From: Pseudomonadota bacterium
GTDB taxonomy: Bacteria > Pseudomonadota > Gammaproteobacteria > Burkholderiales > Burkholderiaceae_C
Assembly (NCBI GenBank): GCA_021819435.1
Contig: JAKARB010000002.1
Coordinates: 62,001 to 126,000 of the forward strand
Direction: 5' to 3'
DNA length: 64,000 bases
Below the pieces are notes generated by a model. The model searched no databases and was not told the DNA's origin. It worked only from the letters and a program-made list of their open reading frames with translations. Position 1 is the first letter of the stretch. The number at the start of each line of letters is the position of its first letter. Position numbers and translations under genes: made by a program. Below, piece after piece: positions 35,623-44,310 of the stretch.

Positions 35623-36374
35623 GCGGCTGGTTGCGGCGCCGCGCGACGTGTCGCCACCTTGCTGCGCCACACCTTGCGCAAGAACGGCCCGATGACCTGG
35701 AAGAAGGCCTTCAGGTCGGCCCGCGCGATGCAGGGCAGCTCGGTGCCTTGCTCCCACGTCGGGTTGAGCCGCTCGAAGTGGCGGATGTCCGGGTCATGGC
35801 GCATCTCGTCGGTGATGTCGGCCACCTCGGGCTTGAGGCGGTTGGCGTCATCGCCGAAGCGCAGCAGCATCGTGGCGGTGTCGAGCTTGCCGGGGAACAT
35901 GGCCTCGCAGTAATCCTTCACCAGGCCGGCCATTTCTGGATTGGGCTGGTCGCGGCGCGGGTGGAAGTCGGGGAAGTTGCGCGCCATCAGCAGGTAGGTC
36001 TTGTAGCCCTTGCTGATGAGCAGCCAGTACTGGGGCGTCAGCGGCGCCTTGAGCGCCTCGATGAACAGCTTCCAAGCGAAGGCCTGCTGCAGCGAGCGTG
36101 AACCCCGGTGCGCGCTTTCGATGATGGTGTCGCCGCTGAACAGGCCCTTGGCCTCGCGCCCACCCATTTGGAAGCGGTAGACGCCCAGCGTCGAGAAGCC
36201 GACGATCTCGCCGTCGCTGCGGCGGCGCACCACGAAGACGCCTTCTTTGCGTGAGAGGTCGTCCATGAACGTGGCGAGCGGGCTGCTGGCGTAGTGGGCC
36301 TCGAACAGCGCGTGCATGCGCAGGACTTCGATGGTCGTGAGCGTTTGGACTTTCTGGTAGCGGGTGGTGAGCAT
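35598..36374 (-). CDS. Hypothetical protein, GNAT-like fold possible
   Basis: A protein of about 258 residues from ATG 36374; an earlier in-frame start at 36467 would add a basic 31-residue extension. It has GVFVVRRRSDGEIVGFSTLGVYRFQ followed by SGDTIIESAHRGSRSLQQAFAWKLFIEALK, which in layout recalls an acyl-CoA-binding acetyltransferase core, and a later LMARNFPDFHPRRDQPN. I recognise similar unannotated proteins in Burkholderiales but no named family. The C-terminus ends in an Ala/Arg-rich tail that overlaps the convergent gene. Confidence 0.6.
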   Translation of the reverse strand: MLTTRYQKVQTLTTIEVLRMHALFEAHYASSPLATFMDDLSRKEGVFVVRRRSDGEIVGFSTLGVYRFQMGGREAKGLFSGDTIIESAHRGSRSLQQAFAWKLFIEALKAPLTPQYWLLISKGYKTYLLMARNFPDFHPRRDQPNPEMAGLVKDYCEAMFPGKLDTATMLLRFGDDANRLKPEVADITDEMRHDPDIRHFERLNPTWEQGTELPCIARADLKAFFQVIGPFLRKVWRSKVATRRAAPQPAAQSAVRSA

Positions 36375-36515
36375 GTTGGCTGGCGGTTGGTGTGGCTTGG
36401 GGCGGATCTTCTCGGGCCGAGGCCACATCCGCGCCAAGGGTTTACCAGCCAGCCGGCGCTTGCTCACTCAAACAGGGGGTGTTTGAAACGAGGTTATTTC
36501 CCCTATGTGGACTAT

Positions 36516-37331
36516 TCAATCGTTTGTTTGAACTGGCAGCTCGAAAGGTGCGATTGGCGCGTGTCCGGCCGGGTAGCTTTCCTTGCCCAAACGGCCCTCC
36601 AAGGCAGGCATGTCGATGGCCTGCTCCGGCACTTTCTGGTCGGGCAGGTGGTCCAGCAGATGGCGGATCAGGGTCAGGCGGCCCAGGCGCTGGTCGTTGA
36701 AATCCACCAGCGTCCAAGGCGCGTTTTCGGTGTGCGTGGCCTTGATCATCGCGTTGCGGGCGCGGCCGTAGTCGGCGTATTGCGTGCGCGCCACCACGTC
36801 CACGGGTGAGAGCTTCCAGCGTTTGAGCGGGTCGGCCAGGCGCTCGGCGAAGCGGGCTTCCTGCTCGGCCTGGTCCACGCACAGCCAGTACTTGAACAGC
36901 AGCAGGCCGTCGTCCACCAGCATGCGCTCGAATCGGGGCGCCGCCTGCAGAAACTGGCGGTACTCGGCGTCCGTGCAAAAGCCCATGACCTTTTCCACGC
37001 CGGCGCGGTTGTACCAACTGCGGTCGAACAGCGCCACGTTGCCGGCCGCGGGCAGGTGAGGCACGTAGCGTTGGAAGTACCACTGGCCGCGCTCCTGCTC
37101 AGAGGGCTTGCCCAGCGCCACCACCTGGCAGCGGCGCGGGTCCAGCACATCGGCGATGGCGCGGATGACGCCGCTCTTGCCTGCGGTGTCACGCCCCTCG
37201 AAGATCACCAGCAGGCGCTTTTGGTGGTGGGCCAGCCAGCGCGACATCTGAACGAGTTCCAGCCGCATAGGTTCGAGCGCGGCTTCGTAGGCCTTGCGGC
37301 TGAGCTTCTCGACTTTCTTCGCGCCTTTCAT
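36516..37331 (-). CDS. ppk2: Polyphosphate kinase 2
   Basis: A 271-residue PPK2-family enzyme that transfers phosphate between polyphosphate and nucleotides. Walker A is FEGRDTAGKSGVIRAI, Walker B is FDRSWYNRAGVEKVMGF, and the lid region includes KRWKLSPVDV and YGRARNAMIKATHTENAPW. Single-domain length points to class I (nucleoside diphosphate phosphorylating). It is divergent from the FIST-domain chemoreceptor gene across 158 bp. Confidence 0.92.
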   Translation of the reverse strand: MKGAKKVEKLSRKAYEAALEPMRLELVQMSRWLAHHQKRLLVIFEGRDTAGKSGVIRAIADVLDPRRCQVVALGKPSEQERGQWYFQRYVPHLPAAGNVALFDRSWYNRAGVEKVMGFCTDAEYRQFLQAAPRFERMLVDDGLLLFKYWLCVDQAEQEARFAERLADPLKRWKLSPVDVVARTQYADYGRARNAMIKATHTENAPWTLVDFNDQRLGRLTLIRHLLDHLPDQKVPEQAIDMPALEGRLGKESYPAGHAPIAPFELPVQTND

Positions 37332-37415
37332 GTTTTCTCCTGTGTGCGTTCTGCACGCTTCCTGGACCTTGGTGTTGGGGACTTGATGCGCCTCAAATCT
37401 GTGCTGGCAGCTTGA

Positions 37416-37443
37416 TCAAGTCGCTGTCCGATTTTGCCGATCA
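37416..37443 (+). promoter_or_regulatory. Possible sigma-28-type promoter of the chemoreceptor gene
   Basis: TCAAG at 37416 and GCCGATCA at 37436 resemble the flagellar sigma-28 elements TAAAG and GCCGATAA, 47 bp before the start codon. The spacing is one base longer than the usual form and two positions deviate, so this is tentative. A chemoreceptor is a plausible member of that regulon. Confidence 0.35.
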
Positions 37444-37489
37444 TGCGTCGGGGTGATGTGCCCCATTCGTCGGCTCAAGAGGATCCCAC

Positions 37490-39406
37490 ATGTTGCCTTT
37501 TCAATCAGGTCGCCCTCGTTCTGGTTCTTTTGATTGCACGCGCCTGCCGGGCTCACTGCGTGGCCTGGGCATTTGGGGATCGCGAGGCATCCTGTTCGCA
37601 TTCGTGCCGCCCCATGCCGACCTCGCTCGGGTCAATGGTGCCCTGCAGGCAGCAGCCTCGCCGGGGCAAACGGTGATCTGCCTGTCATCCTCGGGCGCGC
37701 TGTGCAGCGGCGCCGGGTCGGTCTATTGCGATGCCAACGGCCAAGATGGCAGCTGGATCTGGCTGCCTGCCTCGCTGATTGGCCGTCACGAGCTGCACAT
37801 GGTGGACCTGCATGTGAAGGGCCGGCACTCGGCACGCGCCAGGGTCGATGCCATCCGGGGTGAACTCGAGCGCCTGCCGTTGAGGATGCCGCTGTCGGCC
37901 GAGCGCAGCTTTGCCCTGATCTACAGCGATGGCGTGTCGGCTTCCGAGGGCTTCCTGATGCAGGCCTGGTATGCCTGCGCTCGCTTTCCGTGCCTGGCCA
38001 TCGGCGGCTCGGCCGGCGGCGCGCTGGAAGCGGGCGCCACGCAGATCGGCACCCGGCAGGGCGTGATGCAGCACCAGGCCCTGGTGCTGTTTTGCGAGAT
38101 GGCGCCCGGCAAATCCTTCGCGCCCTTCAAGACGCAGAACTACGATGCCACGGACAAGAGCTGGCTGGTGGCCGAAGCCGACCCGGTTTCGCGCACGGTC
38201 ACCTCGGTGTTCGACAACCACCATCGGCCCCAGCCCATCATCGACGCGCTGTGCGCGCACTTCCGCTGTGATCGGGTCCGGCTGCCCGCCTTGCTGGGCG
38301 AATACACCTTCTCGGTGAAAGTGCAGCAGGAGCACTTCATCCGCTCCGTGGCCAGCATCGGCACGGATTCGATCACCTTCTTTTGCGACCTGGAGTTCGG
38401 CGACCGCCTTCACCTGATGAAGGCCAAGGAGTTCGTCTCCAGCACCGAGCGCGACTGGCAGGCCTTCATGTCTGGCAAGCCGCGCCCCATCGGCGTGCTG
38501 ATCAACGACTGCGTGCTGCGCCGCGTGAACAACGCTGGCGCCCTCGGGCAGGCGCGGTTCTTCCAGGGCATCCCGGCGGCGGGCTTCTCCAGCTTCGGCG
38601 AGCTGCTGGGCGTGCCCATCAACCAGACCCTGTCGTCGCTCGTTTTCTTCGACCGCGAAGTGGGGTCCATGGCCGGCTTCCCCGTTGCCTACGCGGGCTA
38701 CGCGGCGCACTATGCCCAGCGTGCCCTGCATCGCTGGGAGGCCATGAACGCGATCCAGTCGGAGATGATGACCCGCATCATCAGCTACCAGCAAGGCATC
38801 GAGCCGCTGCTGCAGGCCCTGCCGCGACTGGAAGAGGCCACCTCGATGCAATCAAACGCGCTCGATGTGGCCGAGTCCAGCATCCGCGCGCTCAGCGGTG
38901 CCGCCACGCAGACCCAGGGCGCCCAGGTGGACCTGGGCTGCGAGCTCACCGAACTCGAACGCATCTCGAAGGGCATCAGCCAGATCACCCACGGCATCAG
39001 CCGCATCGCCGACCAGACCAACCTGCTGGCGCTGAACGCGGCCGTCGAGGCGGCCCGCGCCGGCGAGTCCGGACGCGGTTTTTCCATCGTGGCCGACGAG
39101 GTCCGGCGCCTGGCGCAGGCCTCCAAGTCCCAGTCCGACTCGACCCGCAAGGACATCGACGGGGCGGTGGACGCGATCCAGCGCATCCGCGACGTCGCAT
39201 CGCGCACGGTCGAGACCACGCAGAGCATGGCGGCACAAAGCATCGCCGCAGCGGACCGCATCGCCGAGATGAGCGCGCAGACCGGGGAAGACCGGCGCAA
39301 CATCACCGAGGCCATGGCCAAGCTCAAGGACCTGGCCCGCACGGTCGACGCCATGCACGAAAGCGTCGACCAGATCACCCTGCTGGCGCGGCTGGCCGCG
39401 AACTGA
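37490..39406 (+). CDS. Cytosolic chemoreceptor with FIST sensory domains
   Basis: A 638-residue protein with no transmembrane segment. Residues 1-400 are the FIST_N and FIST_C sensory domains ([34 protein letters not shown], then [18 protein letters not shown]), thought to bind small ligands such as amino acids. The C-terminus is a methyl-accepting signalling coiled coil with the hairpin tip [20 protein letters not shown] and [15 protein letters not shown]. It probably signals to a CheA/CheW array from the cytoplasm. AAGAGGA lies 6 bases before the ATG. No che genes are in the window. Confidence 0.88.
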   Translation: MLPFQSGRPRSGSFDCTRLPGSLRGLGIWGSRGILFAFVPPHADLARVNGALQAAASPGQTVICLSSSGALCSGAGSVYCDANGQDGSWIWLPASLIGRHELHMVDLHVKGRHSARARVDAIRGELERLPLRMPLSAERSFALIYSDGVSASEGFLMQAWYACARFPCLAIGGSAGGALEAGATQIGTRQGVMQHQALVLFCEMAPGKSFAPFKTQNYDATDKSWLVAEADPVSRTVTSVFDNHHRPQPIIDALCAHFRCDRVRLPALLGEYTFSVKVQQEHFIRSVASIGTDSITFFCDLEFGDRLHLMKAKEFVSSTERDWQAFMSGKPRPIGVLINDCVLRRVNNAGALGQARFFQGIPAAGFSSFGELLGVPINQTLSSLVFFDREVGSMAGFPVAYAGYAAHYAQRALHRWEAMNAIQSEMMTRIISYQQGIEPLLQALPRLEEATSMQSNALDVAESSIRALSGAATQTQGAQVDLGCELTELERISKGISQITHGISRIADQTNLLALNAAVEAARAGESGRGFSIVADEVRRLAQASKSQSDSTRKDIDGAVDAIQRIRDVASRTVETTQSMAAQSIAAADRIAEMSAQTGEDRRNITEAMAKLKDLARTVDAMHESVDQITLLARLAAN

Positions 39407-39437
39407 CCGGGCCTTGCCGCCTCGATAGAATCGGGGG

Positions 39438-41240
39438 ATGACCGACGCCTCCGATTCGAACGTTCCTCACAAGCCCACCAACTTCCTGCGCGGCATCATC
39501 GACCGCGACCTGGAGCAGGGCATCTACGCCAGCCGCCGCTGGGCCGGCTCGCCTGGTGACGCCGCCCACCACGAGGCCGGCCAGCCCGACCCGGCCAAGA
39601 TCCGCACCCGCTTTCCGCCCGAGCCCAACGGCTACCTGCACGTCGGCCACGCCAAGAGCATTTGCCTGAACTTCGGCCTGGCGCGCGACTACGGTGGCGT
39701 CTGCCACATGCGCTTCGACGACACCAACCCCGAGAAGGAAGAACAGGAGTACGTCGACGCCATCCTGGATGCCGTCAAGTGGCTGGGTTTCGGTTGGGAG
39801 TCGAACTTCAACGGCCAGCCCGAGACCCACCTCTACTACGCCAGCAACTACTTCGACTTCATGTACCGCGCGGCCGAGGCGCTGATCACCGCCGGCCTGG
39901 CCTACTTGGACGAGCAAACGCCCGAAGAGATGCGCGTCAACCGTGGCGACTTCTCCACGCCCGGCAAGGACAGCCCCTTCCGCGCCCGCACGCCCGATGA
40001 GAACCTGGCGCGCTTCCGCGAAATGCGCGACGGCAAGCACCCCGACGGCTCGATGGTGTTGCGCGCCAAGATCGACATGGCCAGCCCCAACATCAACATG
40101 CGGGACCCGGCCATCTACCGCATCCGCCGCGCCACCCACCACAACACCGGCGACAAATGGTGCATCTACCCGATGTACACCTTTGCCCACCCCATCGAAG
40201 ACGCGCTGGAGCAGATCACCCACAGCATCTGCACGCTGGAGTTCGAAGACCAGCGCCCCTTCTACGATTGGCTGGTCGACAACCTCGCCAAGCTGGGCCT
40301 GCTCAAGCACCCGAACCCGAAGCAACACGAGTTCGCGCGCCTGAACCTCACCTACGTCATCACCTCCAAGCGCAAGTTGAAACAACTGGTTGACGAAGGC
40401 GTGGTCAGCGGCTGGGACGACCCGCGCATGCCCACGATCGCCGGCCTGCGCCGCCGGGGCTACACGCCCGAGGCCATCCAGCTGTTCTGCGAACGCATCG
40501 GCGTGAGCAAGTCCGACAGCTGGATCGACTACAGCACCTTGGACATCGCCCTGCGCGACGACTTGGAGAACAAGGCCCATCGCGGCATGGCCGTGCTCGA
40601 CCCCGTCAAGCTGGTGCTGACCAACTGGGACGAGGTTTTCAGCGCTGGTCACCTGGAAGCCTGCTCGCTGCCCGCGCTGCCCCACCCGCCCGAAGGCACC
40701 GAATCACCGGTGCGCCACTTCAAACTGGGCCGCGAGGTCTGGATCGAGCGCGAGGACTTCGAAGAGGTGCCGCCCAAGGGCTACAAGCGCCTTTTCCCCG
40801 GCAACAAGGTGCGCCTGAAGGGCGGCTACGTCATCGAATGCACCGGCTGCACCAAGGACGCTGAAGGCAAGGTCAACGAGGTGCTGGCCACCGTCGTGCC
40901 CGACACCAAGAGCGGCACGCCCGGTGCTGACAGCGTGAAGGTGAAAGCCGCCATCACCTGGGTGGGGGCGGCCGATGGCGTCGAGGCCGAAGTGCGCCTG
41001 TACGACCGCCTGTTCACGGACCCGCAGCCCGACGCTGGCGGCAAGGACTTCAAGGCCAGCCTGAACCCTGAGAGCTTCAAAGTGGTCAAGGGCTACGTCG
41101 AGCCCTCGCTGGCCGTGGCGGCTCCGGACCAGAAGTTCCAGTTCGAGCGCTTCGGCTACTTCGTGGCCGACCGGGTGGACCATGCGCCGGGCAAGCCGGT
41201 GTTCAACAAGATCACGGGGTTGAAGGACAGTTGGAAGTGA
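39438..41240 (+). CDS. glnS: Glutaminyl-tRNA synthetase
   Basis: A 600-residue class Ic synthetase. The HIGH region is FPPEPNGYLHVGHAKSI, FDDTNPEKE follows, and the KMSKS-type loop is VITSKRKLKQLVDEG; GWDDPRMPTIAGLRRRGYTP is characteristic of GlnRS. The C-terminal anticodon-binding beta-barrels are complete, with an inserted segment giving a longer protein than E. coli GlnRS. The window also has trpS 4 kb upstream, but the two are separate transcription units. Confidence 0.97.
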   Translation: MTDASDSNVPHKPTNFLRGIIDRDLEQGIYASRRWAGSPGDAAHHEAGQPDPAKIRTRFPPEPNGYLHVGHAKSICLNFGLARDYGGVCHMRFDDTNPEKEEQEYVDAILDAVKWLGFGWESNFNGQPETHLYYASNYFDFMYRAAEALITAGLAYLDEQTPEEMRVNRGDFSTPGKDSPFRARTPDENLARFREMRDGKHPDGSMVLRAKIDMASPNINMRDPAIYRIRRATHHNTGDKWCIYPMYTFAHPIEDALEQITHSICTLEFEDQRPFYDWLVDNLAKLGLLKHPNPKQHEFARLNLTYVITSKRKLKQLVDEGVVSGWDDPRMPTIAGLRRRGYTPEAIQLFCERIGVSKSDSWIDYSTLDIALRDDLENKAHRGMAVLDPVKLVLTNWDEVFSAGHLEACSLPALPHPPEGTESPVRHFKLGREVWIEREDFEEVPPKGYKRLFPGNKVRLKGGYVIECTGCTKDAEGKVNEVLATVVPDTKSGTPGADSVKVKAAITWVGAADGVEAEVRLYDRLFTDPQPDAGGKDFKASLNPESFKVVKGYVEPSLAVAAPDQKFQFERFGYFVADRVDHAPGKPVFNKITGLKDSWK

Positions 41241-41274
41241 CACCCATGGGCGTCGAGTGAGGTTGTCATTAATC

Positions 41275-41305
41275 CCATTTTGGGTATGATTGAGCCCATT
41301 TTGGG
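41275..41305. promoter_or_regulatory. Duplicated palindrome at the start of the HTH-MNT gene
   Basis: Two copies of CCCA-T2/3-TGGG (41275-41284 and 41295-41305), with centres about 20 bp or two helical turns apart, flank and overlap the ATG at 41286. This is the kind of arrangement expected for autorepression by the HTH domain encoded here. The second copy lies inside the coding sequence. Confidence 0.5.
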
Positions 41306-41933
41306 AAAATTGAAGCCTCACCCTTCCTCGTTGTCGCTGGCCGATGCCTTGTTTCCAAAGACTCGGCAGCGTTTGCTGGCGGTCCTGTTCGGGCAGCCAA
41401 GCCGCAGCTTTTATGCCTCTGAGCTGATCGCCCTGACCCGCGCGGGTTCCGGGGCGGTCCAGCGCGAGCTGGTGGACCTCGCCCAAGTGGGGCTGCTCAC
41501 TTGTCATAAGGTGGGCAACCAGAAGCACTACCAAGCGAACCCGGACTCCCCCGTGTTCGCAGAATTGCGTGCGCTGGTGCTCAAAACGGTGGGGCTGGCC
41601 GATGTGCTGCGCACAGCGCTGGCGCCACTGGCAGGGCAGATCAAGCTGGCGTTTGTCTTCGGTTCCATGGCCAAGGGCCAGGACACCGCGCACAGCGATG
41701 TGGACCTGCTGCTGGTCAGCGACAAGCTGGGTTATGGCGATGTTTTCATGGCGCTTGAAGAGGCCAGCCAGGCACTTGGGCGCCCCATCAATCCGGCGCT
41801 CTACAGCCTGGCCGATTTCGAGGCCCGACGGCTGGGTGACAATGCGTTCATCACGCGCGTGATGCAACAGCCAAAGATATGGCTGATCGGCCAGGAGGAA
41901 TTGCTGTCGCATGAGCCCCTCGAACCCATTTGA
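41286..41933 (+). CDS. HTH-nucleotidyltransferase (MNT) fusion, probable antitoxin
   Basis: A 215-residue protein. Residues 20-85 form a winged helix-turn-helix (SFYASELIALTRAGSGAVQRELVDLAQVGLL read in parts). From residue 120 comes a minimal nucleotidyltransferase domain with FVFGSMAKG (Gly126-Ser127) and SDVDLLLV (Asp138, Asp140), the catalytic pair of MNT proteins. MNT proteins encoded with HEPN partners act as antitoxins, in studied cases by adding AMP to the HEPN toxin. The next gene overlaps by 23 bp and is HEPN-like. No clear ribosome-binding site precedes the ATG. Confidence 0.8.
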   Translation: MIEPILGKLKPHPSSLSLADALFPKTRQRLLAVLFGQPSRSFYASELIALTRAGSGAVQRELVDLAQVGLLTCHKVGNQKHYQANPDSPVFAELRALVLKTVGLADVLRTALAPLAGQIKLAFVFGSMAKGQDTAHSDVDLLLVSDKLGYGDVFMALEEASQALGRPINPALYSLADFEARRLGDNAFITRVMQQPKIWLIGQEELLSHEPLEPI

Positions 41934-42204
41934 CAAACTGAGTTACAACGCTGCGCATGCCTTGTGTCTGGCCGCCTTGAGGGCCAAGGGATACCGCCCC
42001 AGCAACCGCTACATCGTTTTCCAGGTGCTTCCCCACACACTGGGTCTGGGGCCCGAGGTCTGGCGTGTGCTGGACCTGTGCCACAACAGGCGCAACCTGG
42101 GTGAGTACGAAGGCCTGCTTGAAATCGACGAGCGCTTGGTGACGGACCTGATCGCGACCACAGAAAGGGTCTCTCAGGCGCTGCAATCGGCTGGCCTGAC
42201 ATGA
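41911..42204 (+). CDS. HEPN-like protein, probable toxin of the MNT pair
   Basis: A 97-residue helical protein. It carries Arg52-x5-His58 (WRVLDLCH), fitting the R-x4-6-H motif of HEPN ribonucleases, followed by NRRNLGEYEG, where RN-x-x-EY is common in HEPN proteins. The first residue after the Arg is not polar as in the strict motif, so activity is not certain. It overlaps the MNT gene by 23 bp and the following ybaN-like gene by 4 bp (ATGA). The order antitoxin-toxin and small size suit a toxin-antitoxin module. Confidence 0.68.
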   Translation: MSPSNPFDKLSYNAAHALCLAALRAKGYRPSNRYIVFQVLPHTLGLGPEVWRVLDLCHNRRNLGEYEGLLEIDERLVTDLIATTERVSQALQSAGLT

Positions 42205-42608
42205 GTGGTCCACGAGGGCGCGTGCAGCGCAGCCTGCTGGTTGTCGCTGGGTTCATTTCGCTTGCGCTGGCCGTGGCCGGCGCCATCTTGCCCGGTTTGC
42301 CGACCACGCCTTTCGTGCTGCTGGCGGCAGCCTGCTTTGCCAAGTCCTCGCCGCGCATGCACGCCTGGCTGCTGGCCAATCGGTGGCTGGGGCCCATGGT
42401 GCGCGACTGGGAGGCGACTCGCTCGCTGCCCTTGAAGGTCAAATGGCTGGCCACCACCATGATGTTGGTGATGGTCAGCCTGTCCGCGTGGCACCTGTCG
42501 GCGCGCCCCTGGCTGGCCGGGGTGGTGGTGGGCTCGGGCCTGCTGGGTGCCTGGGTGGTCTGGCGCATTCCCACCCGGCGCGCCCCCGCCATTTCGTCCG
42601 CGCCTTGA
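42201..42608 (+). CDS. YbaN/DUF454 inner membrane protein
   Basis: A 135-residue membrane protein with the DUF454 hallmarks: LALAVAGAILPGLPTTPFVLLAAACFAKSSPR read in two parts, then LLANRWLGPMVRDWEATRSLPL, and two C-terminal hydrophobic segments. Function is unknown; E. coli YbaN is the best-known member. It starts inside the stop codon of the HEPN-like gene (ATGA), so it is cotranslated, though it is probably not part of the module's function. Confidence 0.85.
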   Translation: MSGPRGRVQRSLLVVAGFISLALAVAGAILPGLPTTPFVLLAAACFAKSSPRMHAWLLANRWLGPMVRDWEATRSLPLKVKWLATTMMLVMVSLSAWHLSARPWLAGVVVGSGLLGAWVVWRIPTRRAPAISSAP

Positions 42609-42656
42609 TGTGGCGTTGACGATTCGGGGCGGCCTCTGCGCAGCCCGAGCCAGGTT

Positions 42657-44219
42657 TCAGCGCAACTCGCCAGCCGACTGCAAGCGCGAGAGCAACTCGT
42701 CCATCTGCTTGAGCTGATCGCGCTTGCGCGACAGCGCCAGCTTGGTCGCGATGCGCGCGCCTTCGAGCGCGGCGGCCTCGAAGGTGCGGTGCGGCACCAC
42801 TTCCTTGATCGACGGCAGCTCGGCCAACTGGCTGGCCACGCCGGTCAGCATGCCGCCCACGGTTGCTTGGGCGATGTCCTGGTTGCGCAGCGCCGTGGCA
42901 GCGTCACCCTGGTCGAGCAACTTCAGCGCTTCGGCTTCGCCCATGCTGTCTGCCAGCGTGTCGAGCACGAAGGCGTTCACCTCCCACGGTGCCACGCGGC
43001 GCGAGAGGCTTTGCAGCAGGGCAGCACCGGCGGCGCTCAAATCGGCCGCCGTGGCCACCTTGATCGGTTTGAGTTCAAGCTCTTCCATCAGCGGGAAGCG
43101 CGCAAGCTCGTCGAGCACCAACGGGAAGCGCAGGCACTTGCGAACCTTCTTGGGCATCAACCAGGTCGCCAGGTTGACGTAGTGCTCTCGGATGCGCTTG
43201 AGCGCTTCGGTGTCCACCCCGGCGGGCGATTGCAGACCCGTGAAGCCGGGCTCGCCGGTGCCATCGAGGTTGATGTTGATGAAGTGGTGCCAGGTCGAAT
43301 CGGTGCTCACGCGGCCCTTGTTGGCGCGGTGCCCGTCGTAGGCCACGATGGCGGCAAAGAGCTTGGGGCTGAGCGCCTGCTTGCCGGGGAAGCCGTCGCC
43401 ATGCGACACCGACATCGCCACCACTTCGGGCGACAAGGCGGCGCCGGTGAGGTCGTTGGGCCATTCCGGCACGGACTGGCCGCCTACGCTGAAGTTCGTG
43501 GCGAGGCTGGCGGGCACCAGGCATTCGCCTTCATGCGGGTGGTCGGGGTAGACCTCGATCGCGCGGCGCGGGGCCTTGAGCTGCACCAGCGGGTGCGGGC
43601 TGCCGATGCCACCGGCTTGCGTGCGGAAGTTCAGGTACAGGCGCTGAGGTTCGGTGTTGGACTGGTCGTTGAAATCCTCGGTCTCGTTGGGCCCCGACAG
43701 GTTGGTCGAGAAGCGGTTGGTGTTGCTAGCGTCGGGCGGTGTCTGCGCGGCCTTCCAGCGGCGCATGGCGCGCACGCGCGGCACGTTGCCGCACAGTGAG
43801 GCGCCGAGGGTGTCGTGGTCGCCGGTGGCGAAGACACCGCCGCCGGCTTCCATGAACTTGGCGATGGTGTCGACCTGGTTGGCGGGCAGGTCGCTCACGC
43901 CTTCGGAGCGAGCACCGAACAGGAACACGACGTCGTAGCGCGAGATGGCCAGGCCCTTGCTCGCGTCGTTGAAGTCGAAGTTGGGGATGTCGGCGTTGGG
44001 GTCGGCGCTGCGGCTGGCCGTCACCACCTTGGGCGTCATGCCATGGATGGTCGAGCCCTTGAGGGTGTTGACGAATTGCGTGAGGCCGAAGCCCTGCGTG
44101 GGGTCGAAGTTCAGCGTGTCGGTGACGACGAGGATGCGCGGCTGGCACTCCTTGTAGAGGCTGATGAGGTCGATGCGGTTGAGGGCGACCAGGGGTGATT
44201 GGAAGGGGATGTTGGGCAT
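42657..44219 (-). CDS. Hypothetical 520-residue protein
   Basis: A soluble protein of unknown family without signal peptide. Residues 20-150 (RILVVTDTLNFDP, YDVVFLFGARSEGVSDLPANQ, FMEAGGGVFATGDHDTLG) recall the flavodoxin-like fold of ThuA or class I glutamine amidotransferase-like domains, where a strand is followed by a check on a dynamic cleft. The middle contains His/Asp-rich stretches (SVSHGDGFPGKQ, DSTWHHFININLDGTGE). The last 150 residues are helical. No catalytic cysteine is apparent. It stands alone between a convergent membrane gene and a LysR gene on the same strand. Confidence 0.65.
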   Translation of the reverse strand: MPNIPFQSPLVALNRIDLISLYKECQPRILVVTDTLNFDPTQGFGLTQFVNTLKGSTIHGMTPKVVTASRSADPNADIPNFDFNDASKGLAISRYDVVFLFGARSEGVSDLPANQVDTIAKFMEAGGGVFATGDHDTLGASLCGNVPRVRAMRRWKAAQTPPDASNTNRFSTNLSGPNETEDFNDQSNTEPQRLYLNFRTQAGGIGSPHPLVQLKAPRRAIEVYPDHPHEGECLVPASLATNFSVGGQSVPEWPNDLTGAALSPEVVAMSVSHGDGFPGKQALSPKLFAAIVAYDGHRANKGRVSTDSTWHHFININLDGTGEPGFTGLQSPAGVDTEALKRIREHYVNLATWLMPKKVRKCLRFPLVLDELARFPLMEELELKPIKVATAADLSAAGAALLQSLSRRVAPWEVNAFVLDTLADSMGEAEALKLLDQGDAATALRNQDIAQATVGGMLTGVASQLAELPSIKEVVPHRTFEAAALEGARIATKLALSRKRDQLKQMDELLSRLQSAGELR

Positions 44220-44310
44220 GTGCAGCTCCTTGGCTTGGGGGTTTGGGATACAGCCACTGCACGATAGGCACCCACGACGCGCCGCACATCCTGCGAACTA
44301 GGGCTCCCCC

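Noticed and set aside
41240-41286. Possible tRNA or attachment site downstream of glnS
   Set aside because: No cloverleaf or direct repeat pair was found; the only structure is the twin palindrome assigned to the HTH-MNT gene.
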